Shown: piece after piece, positions 57,119 to 64,000 of the stretch | Numbering within the stretch: the first letter of the stretch is position 1 | Layout of the letters: each line of letters opens with the position of its first letter | Source: Owenia fusiformis | Lineage: Eukaryota > Annelida > Polychaeta > Sabellida > Oweniidae | DNA length: 64,000 bases | Reading direction: 5' to 3' | Assembly (NCBI GenBank): GCA_903813345.2 | Contig: CAIIXF020000004.1 | Span: forward strand, 9,248,196-9,312,195 | Program-made: the position numbers and the translations under genes | Notes under the pieces: model-generated | What the model was told of the DNA's origin: nothing | Database searches by the model: none | The model's input: the letters and a program-made list of their open reading frames with translations, nothing else

Positions 57119-58396
57119 CAGGGTGTTCCAAAAGTAACAAGACTGGTGCCTGTATTTTGCCAAATCTGCACCGAGTGGCTTCAAGTTTTCACTAATTGTA
57201 CTTTGAAGTATTGCAACTAAAACTATAAAGTTTCAGAAAAATTAATAAAAAGCTGGTAGAGTTATTGTTACTATATCACAATATCACAATGATATCACAA
57301 TACCCGGGGCAACTTTTCCACGAAAATATTGATATCTAACATTTTTGAATTACTGAATGAAGTATCGCATTCACCTATTACAATATAACATTTCTTGTTT
57401 ATTTTATTAGTTGCTTTGTTGAAATGGTGTAGCCATACAACTCTGATTCAAGTATGATTTCATAATAATAATATTTATTCAATTTCCTTGAATATCACTA
57501 CTGTATGTATAACAGTCTGCACACTTCAGGGTTACATTTTTGGAAAGACACCATTTTAAGCCTGTCATCCACCTTGATAACGTGTCTGTACGCAAGTCTA
57601 GTCAGCGTTAAAGACCACTGAAGCTATAGAGGACACTGTGTGGATCTGGGGGGTTCACGGGGACCTTTTTGGTCATAAATGGGCCTTCTAAGGCCTTATT
57701 TTTAGTTTTAGGCCAAATTTTGAAGAAAATGGGCCTCAAAATTTCAAAATTTGGGCCCACTTTGGTTTTAGGGGCCCAAAGTTTTTTCTCAGACCAGAAG
57801 TTTGCCCCCCCCCCCCCTTGTTGGTTCCCAGAACCTGGAGGAGCCAAGTCTTGAGGTCTAAGACAATGCAACATACTCATCTGATCATGGAATATCTAAA
57901 TTTACGTAAATGGAGAATGGAATACTTTTCAGTAAGACCTTTAAAGATAAGAATGACCTTCTCCAAGTTGTCCAATTCACCCTCTGTGACATAACCTCTA
58001 ATGGGTTCACTCTTGTGTTTGAGTCACGCATATAGAGTGCTACTCTTGTACAAACCATAGAAGAGCCTATTTTTCAAAGTAGATGACAGATAAGAATATC
58101 AAATGATATAAAGCAAATGTAATTCCTACTCGGCCTAGTTGTTGCATTTCAACTTTGATGTGGAATATACAAAATGCTTAAAGTCTCTGTAACTTTCTGC
58201 GTGGAATTTTGCCCCGAGTATTGTGATGTCATGTTACCATTATAGCAACCATAACTCTACCGAGTTTCATAATTTTTGTCCAAACTTTGCAGTTTTAGTA
58301 AGAATATATGAAAGTGCATTATGTGAAATTTTAAAGACAATTGGTACATATGTAACAAAATACTAGCACCAGTCCTGTTACTTTTGGAACACCCTG
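57119..58396. mobile_element. mariner-like element, CAGGGTGTTCCAAAAGTAAC ends
   Basis: Termini CAGGGTGTTCCAAAAGTAAC and complement are flanked by TA (57117-57118 and 58397-58398). The inverted similarity continues imperfectly for about 200 bp on each side (GTAGAGTTATTGTTACTATA, CACAATACCCGGGGCAA). The length of 1278 bp is close to a full mariner, but the middle holds an unrelated insertion (57650-57850) and no transposase frame was found. Confidence 0.75.
57650..57850. repeat. GGGCC-rich insert with C-run, MITE-like
   Basis: GGGTTCACGGGGACCTTTTT to the C-run and TTGGTTCCCAGAACCTGG forms a block of different composition inside the mariner-like element. AATGGGCCTTCTAAGGCC and AAGAAAATGGGCCTC are internal near-repeats. 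The 90-codon minus ORF across it is not a gene. Confidence 0.4.
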
Positions 58397-58399
58397 TAC

Positions 58400-59084
58400 C
58401 TCCTTGAGCATAATTCCGCAAAATCCTGCTGAAGCAATACTTTCAAGTTCAAATAGATCGGAAACTCCCGACTTAAAATCAGAAAATAATTCATCTTAAG
58501 ATTTCTTCACGTCAAACTCATCTAACTTCAAAGTACATTTTAGGTTGATTTGACCCATAAAAGTTAATGTTATGTGTTTTCAGGTTCAGTAATGTACATT
58601 TTATGGTTTTCCTTTGAACTATCATAGAAAATAAAATCACTAACCTCCTCAATACAGATAACGCTCACCCAATTTACGAAATCATTTCTGTTTCATGCTA
58701 TGCTTGCGATTTAATTCACTAATTCACTCTCCAAACAACAAAAAATAATTTGAATGCCGCCAATAATTTGAATAATGTCTATTCTTTTTGCTTTTTGCAC
58801 TGTTTGAAGTTATACAACAATTGGCACGGTACAGTAACATTGGATTTTTATCAAATCAAACTATTGGCACGGTACAGATACTACATCGGATTTTTATCAA
58901 ATCAATCGATGTGGATACGTAAACAAAACATTAAGAATACAAAATCATGCTCAAAAGAGAGAAATTAGCAAGAAATGAAATAAACGGGCGTGTAGTTAAC
59001 ACTCTAAATTGTATAGAAATGCAAGGAAACCTCGACAGTTCATTCAGCATGGGCCGCTGTTACAAATACTTTCAAGCCTAGACT
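58400..59084. other. intergenic with a 45-bp tandem doublet
   Basis: TTGGCACGGTACAGTAACAT, with TCGGATTTTTATCAAATCAA in the second unit, occurs twice at 58820-58907. No gene is supported. Confidence 0.5.
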
Positions 59085-59945
59085 CAATTTATAGAGTCAA
59101 CCTCCAGTAAATATCAACTTATTTATTAATTTTTCAATTCATTTTTTGATACTTTAAATTTACCTGAGGCCCAGGAATACGTTAAAAATGTTTGAAATGT
59201 CCGGTAGTGTACAGAGTTGTTAATGCGTGGTATATACATGTATATTATACTGATAGAGATTACTTAAAGATTACGAATAAGACTGATTTTTATAGGCTCA
59301 ATGTATAAGAATGAGACTGTTTTTTTTATTAATGATAGTATACCCGGGCCTCAGGTAAATACTATATAACCTTCCCCTCCTTGTCCTGGGCTTTGTTTAA
59401 AAAACCTTGTAACCATGTACCCACATATGTAGGGCATGATACAGTCTTTAAAGGGTTCAGTTTTTAAAATATTAAGATTATTCAATCCCCGTCTCCGTCT
59501 ATGCTGAATTGTAGATGCATTAATCTGTTAATGCACTCGTATGTCAACAATTATAATGAAAATATAATATGCATTCACATTCAAAATGTTTAAAACAAAC
59601 ATTAAACCAACCTCCTGTATATATCAACTTATTTATCAATTATATTCAATTCACTTTAATACTTTAAATTGATTAAGTTGAAGATAACATAAAACTCAGT
59701 ACATGTACATGTTATTCCTTTAGTGTTGAAAAACCTCACATTTCAGACAAGACTTACATGTAGCAGTGAGCTTAGAAGTGAAACATTTACAGCTGAAGAA
59801 CAAGGAAGGGCAAACTAATTAGAGAGATGGTAAGTACTATATAACCTTCCCCTCCTTGCCCCGGGCTTTGTTTAAAAAACCTCGTAACCATGTACCCACA
59901 TATGTGGGGCATGATAGAGTCTTTAAGGGTTTAGTTTTTAAAATA
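59085..59945 (+). repeat. about 500-bp tandem duplication interrupted by a MITE
   Basis: CCTCCAGTAAATATCAACTT (59099) with TACTATATAACCTTCCCCTC (59367) matches CCTCCTGTATATATCAACTT (59610) with TACTATATAACCTTCCCCTC (59834). The TTTAAAAAACCTTGTAACCA and ATGTACCCACATATG segments follow in both. Confidence 0.7.
59162..59356. mobile_element. 195-bp MITE, ACCTGAGGCCC ends
   Basis: ACCTGAGGCCCAGG at the left and CCCGGGCCTCAGGT at the right are inverted. It is present in the first unit of the tandem duplication only. Flanking TTT/AAA obscures any target duplication. Confidence 0.6.
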
Positions 59946-59950
59946 TAAAG

Positions 59951-59999
59951 ACTATATCTCCGTCCCCGTATCTCCGTCCCCGTATCTCCGTATGTCAAC
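59951..59999 (+). repeat. CTCCGTCCCCGTAT short tandem repeat
   Basis: About three units of CTCCGTCCCCGTAT. A related CCCGTCTCCGTC stretch is at 59488. Confidence 0.7.
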
Positions 60000-60001
60000 A
60001 C

Positions 60002-60130
60002 AGGCCCGTAGCCAGGATTTGCCAAAGAGGGGGTTCAGTTTTCAAAAATTTCCAGGGGGGTTTACTTTTGACAATTTGGCCAAAATATGGCTAAAATTAC
60101 TTGAGAAGTGCTCAAAATGGTGAAAACTGC
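60002..60130 (+). mobile_element. left half of a CAGGCCCGTAGCCAGG MITE
   Basis: CAGGCCCGTAGCCAGGATTT, TCCAGGGGGGTTTACTTTTG, GGCCAAAATATGGC and TCAAAATGGTGAAAACTGCA match 49410-49589 in order, but the right terminus is missing. Confidence 0.65.
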
Positions 60131-61057
60131 ATGATTTTAAAAGAAACATGTATATCTGATAGATCTAACATTTGTTTAGTCATGAAATAAGTGCTATTTA
60201 ATCCCTAATCAAAATTGTGCAACTGAAATGGTTGTTCACTAATAGAAGCAATCTACACTAATTTTTTTACTTGTTATCGACGTTGTCTCGTGTAGATCAC
60301 TGTCTGCAATCTGAAAAAGTATCATATTCACTGCTTCCATATCCCCAACATATTTAAGGTGCCATGGAAGTTAACAGGAAATGATGAAACAGGAAGTGGC
60401 AAAAAATTTGCATTTTCAGACATTTTTTGAACAACGATAACAGAGTTCTGGTTTGACCTCCAGTCAATTTAACTATTTCCACATATCATTTACATGACCA
60501 GGATCACAATGTGCATGGTCAGAATGACCCTAAACATGATGAAATAACCTTTTAGCCTTTTGAAAGTGTGACTGGAAAAAGCTAAAAGTATGAGCTAGGG
60601 AAGGTCACTGAACAGAATCTTTTGAATTTTTCAGAAAATGTGCCCAATATAATGCTCTAACTGATACAATCTTTGAAATTTTAAAAAATTGTCTCTTTTT
60701 CTTGAATCTTGAGTGTCTTATACAGCATATGGAATACCATCTGTAGGTAAAAATGACATTAAGGTGGTAAAGAGAAGAGAAACAAACATACCTTTCCTCC
60801 GTCATTTTGGATTTTGCGCATCTTGTCGAGTCTTTGATCTCGCACTTTTAATAGTAGGCGATCACTGTACATACAGTGGTTGTTTATAATACGGTTTATT
60901 AAGTCAGTCAAGGGAATAATATAGCAATAGGACAAAGATAGTGTTCACAATGAATGAGAGGTATTTGGGTTCATGGTAATTTCTATTTTCAGTAGCCTTT
61001 GCTAACAAATATGCTTACCTGGGAAGCAAAAGATTGGGATGGGGTTGCTGGGAATTG
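60131..61057. other. intergenic, nothing recognised
   Basis: No coding-like frame or RNA gene was found. Confidence 0.35.
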
Positions 61058-61640
61058 ATGGAACTGTCAAAAGATTTATGTACTTTTAGAAATTGAACTA
61101 CAGTACAATTAAATTTGTTGATGAAGATGAGTATATATAGCACCAATTCCCTATCTATTCCCTCCAACCTGTGTAAGAGCCCATTGCACTTAAGTATTAT
61201 GACTTTGCTAGAATTAAATCCAATCCCCTATTAACTATAAGAGTAGAATGGATTAGAGCCCGTTGCACTTAAGTATTATGGCTTTACTAGGATTAAATCC
61301 AATCCCCTATAAACTATAACAGTAGAATGGATTAGAGCCAATGGATTAGAGCCAATGGAACTGTCAAAAGATTTATGTACTTTTAGAAATTGAACTACAG
61401 TACAATTAAATTTGTTGATGAAGATGAGTATATATAGCACCAATTCCCTATCTATTCCCTCCAACCTGTGTAAGAGCCCATTGCACTTAAGTATTATGGC
61501 TTTGCCAGGATTAAATCCCATCCCTATTAACTATAAGAGTAGAATGGATTAGAGCCCATTGCACTTAAGTATTATGGCTTTACTAGGATTAAATCCAATC
61601 CCCTATTAACTATAAGAGTAAAATGGATTAGAGCCCATTG
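61058..61640 (+). repeat. nested tandem repeat, about 297-bp unit with 80-bp subunits
   Basis: AACTGTCAAAAGATTTATGT recurs at 61062 and about 61359. Within each unit, CCCATTGCACTTAAGTATTA and TAGAGCCCATTGCACTTAAG-type subunits of about 80 bp occur twice. The array ends exactly at the left edge of segmental duplication copy B. Confidence 0.8.
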
Positions 61641-62561
61641 TATATGAAATGAGTCATGTATTCCTGAAAATAACTTGTTACGTCATGAGAACTGCACGAA
61701 AATTCCAAGCGTTCACATCTCCTTTATCCCCGTAATACAGTGCGTATAAAAACGCAACAAATGGTTATCTTGGAAAAACATGAAACTAGTGATAACAGCA
61801 TCTATTTCATTTAATGCATCCTAAAGCCACATGCCTCATCTTTTCAATGGTATGTCATTTATTGACATTGGGTCTTGATTACGCCACTAATCATTCCTTT
61901 TGCAAACAGGGCCAAAAATTAGTTTTGGACCAAGTTATAAACATCGGGAAAGTCAGTGCACGGGACCAGGTGCTATTGGAAGAAAACATAAAACCAATGG
62001 GCATGATGACTGCATCGGTTTCATTCTATGTACCACAAAGCCACATTTCTCTTCTATGCAATGGTATGTCATTCATTCACATGGATTCCTGGTTGGCCAA
62101 ATAATCACTACTCCCGCAAAGTGGTGCAAAATCAGCTCGGGACCAAGTTTAAAACATCACAAAAGTCAGTGCGTTGGGCATAGGGCTATTTGAAGAAGGT
62201 GTGACAGATGTGTCATAGACAGTAAAGTGTTCATACTAGTACACGAATACATCCTATACCCCTCCAAATCGCAACCACTTCTTAACACACTCGAAACACA
62301 CTCATTCATGGCTCAACTCTGAATGATCTGTGCGTAAAGGCGGAAAAGGCAGACCATTGGCAGTTCTTTCTCGACGTTTTGCAATATCTGGTAGAGCAAT
62401 GGTTAACACTCTGTGTAAAGTGGGCGTCGCCCACAGTGTAATTCATTGGGACGGAAAGAATGGCCAACGGACCAGTTTTAACGTTAGGTATCCGATTTTG
62501 TAGCCCCGTGTTAAAGGGCCATTGTAATCTTGAGAACTTTCTTGAAAAATGAAACACCCGA

Positions 62562-62715
62562 CCCAACACTCCACTCCACCTTACTCCTCTACTCAACTCC
62601 ACTCTACTCTATTCCTCTATTTTACTCCTCGAATCTTCTCCACTCTACTCCTCCACTTTACACCTCTGCTCTACTCCACCCTGTTTCACCACTCCACTCC
62701 AATCTGCTCTACTTC
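62562..62715 (+). repeat. CT-rich ACTCC/CTACT simple repeat
   Basis: Degenerate CTCCACTCTACTCC repeats, longer than the matching tract at 9893-10012. The overlapping ORFs are artefacts. Confidence 0.6.
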
Positions 62716-62865
62716 TATAAAATTTAATAGAGATACACATAGGATTAAGACTATGTCGAGTTCATATGCAAGATAATTGCATATCAGCAAAAGATAAATA
62801 ACGTTTTCCCCCAATGAATTAACTAATCAATTTTGGGGAGTGTCTACCATCACAATTTAGAATAT

Positions 62866-63653
62866 TTAGTTAATGTATTTATATCTAGATCCGTACATTA
62901 TCTTCCCATTATCTAAGAGTTGAGCACCCATTTTTGCATTCATCTGTAAAGACGGCTCATTATTTGCTAACACTGTCCAGACCGGACGTCTATTTTGCTC
63001 GTATATTTTTCTACACAGCAATAACTGTACAGCTGTACCAAGTCCTTGACGTCTATGGGATTCTTTCACATTCATCATCAGCATCTCACCATGGTATGAA
63101 GTCAACATATGCCCTATGACTTCATCCTTATCATTCCTCAGACATATATTTGGAAAGTTTTTAATGCAGAACTCTATTCCTGCTGTGGCGTCTGGATCAT
63201 CTGCAAGGATATGCTGCCAGCGTCGCTGAACTAGAACAGCTTCATCAAGGCGTAGTGTTGAACAGTTTAGCTGCTTCATAGAGGGTACCTCTCTTGAATG
63301 CAAATCATTTAATATTCAACATGCAGTGTCTTTATTTAGAGAGATTATTTCAATTATTTTTAAAGGTTTGTTCAATGGGTTATTTAAAAAAACACCAAAG
63401 AACCAAGAAAAATATGTTTGAGATTAGGCGGTGTTCCCAGGATGGCATTTCAAAAGTCTGAGTATACATGTATGTGACTAAAATATTTGAGTATTCGTGA
63501 TACTTACATTAAGGCTTCCTGAATGGCATCATTTTGTATTGAGAACGCCTTTCCTTCTAGACGTTCACCCCGAGGAAGCCATCCATAAATTGCAGCAACC
63601 TCATCGAATACAGTCTTTTGTATTTCAGATAGTCCTAGTATAACATTACATGA
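62866..63653 (-). CDS. glycine N-acyltransferase-like paralogue, last two exons, runs off the window
   Basis: Paralogue of the 10159-16291 gene. The penultimate exon (63653-63508) reads GLSEIQKTVFDEVAAIYGWL and ends AT|GTAAGT. The last exon (63292-62866) begins after TTCAAG and has the same 427-nt length as its partner. The exon junction recreates the same split isoleucine codon. The GNAT acetyl-CoA loop reads SHRRQGLGTA and the frame ends RYKYIN-stop. Both exons are open, and the two proteins differ by scattered substitutions including a one-codon insertion after SCNVI. It therefore looks like a live duplicate rather than a processed copy. Earlier exons must lie beyond 64000. The upstream edge of the first exon is inferred from a conserved ATACAG acceptor. 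Confidence 0.6.
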
Positions 63654-64000
63654 CTGTATTACAACCTGTGTTACAACAATAACCTTAATCCCCTGATTTT
63701 GATCTATTGCCTTGGACGCATTTCTCAAAACAGACATGCCTCAATTTTCGTGAAAAGCCCATAAATGTCTGGTTTTAACAATGTCGATATGAAAACATCA
63801 GTTAATAATATCATTAATATACTGACTGACTAAGAAATCGCGAAATTATTATTGTAGAAAGTATAATATTAATCACACTCTCCGACAAAATTTTGACTTC
63901 CCATTGTATGTTCGAAATTCAAGTCAATCTGTTTGAAATTTATTTTTCTCAATTGTTCAACATAGATTCTGACTTGTGGTCTTATCGCCGTGAATAAGTC

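Larger units (their letters stand above)
61641..64000 (+). repeat. segmental duplication, copy B
   Basis: It matches 9523-12460 (copy A) and, in part, 37985-41935 (copy C), and reaches the window edge. An internal diverged duplication is visible: CAATGGTATGTCATTTATTG at 61845 and CAATGGTATGTCATTCATTC at 62060. Confidence 0.8.

Noticed and set aside
57608-57880. 90-codon minus-strand ORF with GGGGA and WAPKTKVGP
   Set aside because: It spans a C-run and a GGGCC-rich insert. The composition is that of a repeat, and no family was recognised.
62934-63119. Plus-strand ORF, with its equivalent at 10227-10412
   Set aside because: Antisense shadow of the GLYAT-like last exon, conserved only because the exon is.
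1-64000. CRISPR arrays, rRNA, retrotransposon reverse transcriptase or viral genes
   Set aside because: Looked for and not found. The only regular arrays are the tandem and simple repeats described.

Overview
The window is AT-rich eukaryotic nuclear DNA from an animal. It is most likely an aquatic invertebrate, and a lophotrochozoan such as a mollusc would fit, but no species can be assigned from sequence alone. Reasons: spliced genes with GT/AG introns, eukaryotic tRNA genes without encoded CCA, a GT92 (DUF23) glycosyltransferase, glycine N-acyltransferase-like (GLYAT-like) acyltransferases, and very dense DNA transposons and MITEs. There are no operons, rRNA or CRISPR arrays, and I saw no recognisable retroelement coding sequence.

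Protein-coding content is small. A multi-exon GLYAT-like gene lies on the minus strand at 10159-16291 with one middle exon unresolved. The 3' exons of a paralogue lie at 62866-63653 and run off the right edge. Both sit in a segmental duplication (9523-about 12460 and 61641-64000), and a third, gene-less copy of the downstream part lies at 37985-38628 plus 41718-41935. The only long intact ORF that looks like a real gene is an intronless GT92 type II membrane glycosyltransferase at 49833-51434 (minus). The long LPSFLASF-type and SFVRSFV-type ORFs at 32-36 kb and 52-53 kb are frames through simple repeats.

The RNA genes are an intact tRNA-Asn (25891-25964), a tRNA-Asn pseudogene missing anticodon bases (31250-31318), and a tRNA-Val(AAC) split in its anticodon loop by a 130-bp PIF/Harbinger-like MITE flanked by a TAA duplication (26584-26789).

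Most of the rest is mobile DNA, often nested. Four elements (27056-28086, 28813-31220, 31534-36828, 51790-56627) all begin with CACGG and have 5-6 bp target duplications. The last two are copies of one large element with subterminal CCCGCTGAAA arrays and internal tetranucleotide-type arrays, and in one copy a 3-kb GGAA-type polypurine tract has expanded. Two other unclassified elements are delimited by target duplications and by paralogous empty sites inside this same window: 38629-41717 (ATGGT) and 44599-48926 (GTT). A third, 54583-55905 (ACT), is delimited by the homologous copy at 36.1 kb. Three decayed mariner-like elements (45008-46074, 53394-54405, 57119-58396) and many foldback MITEs fill the spaces. 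Stretches not listed as genes or repeats showed no coding signal that I could support.
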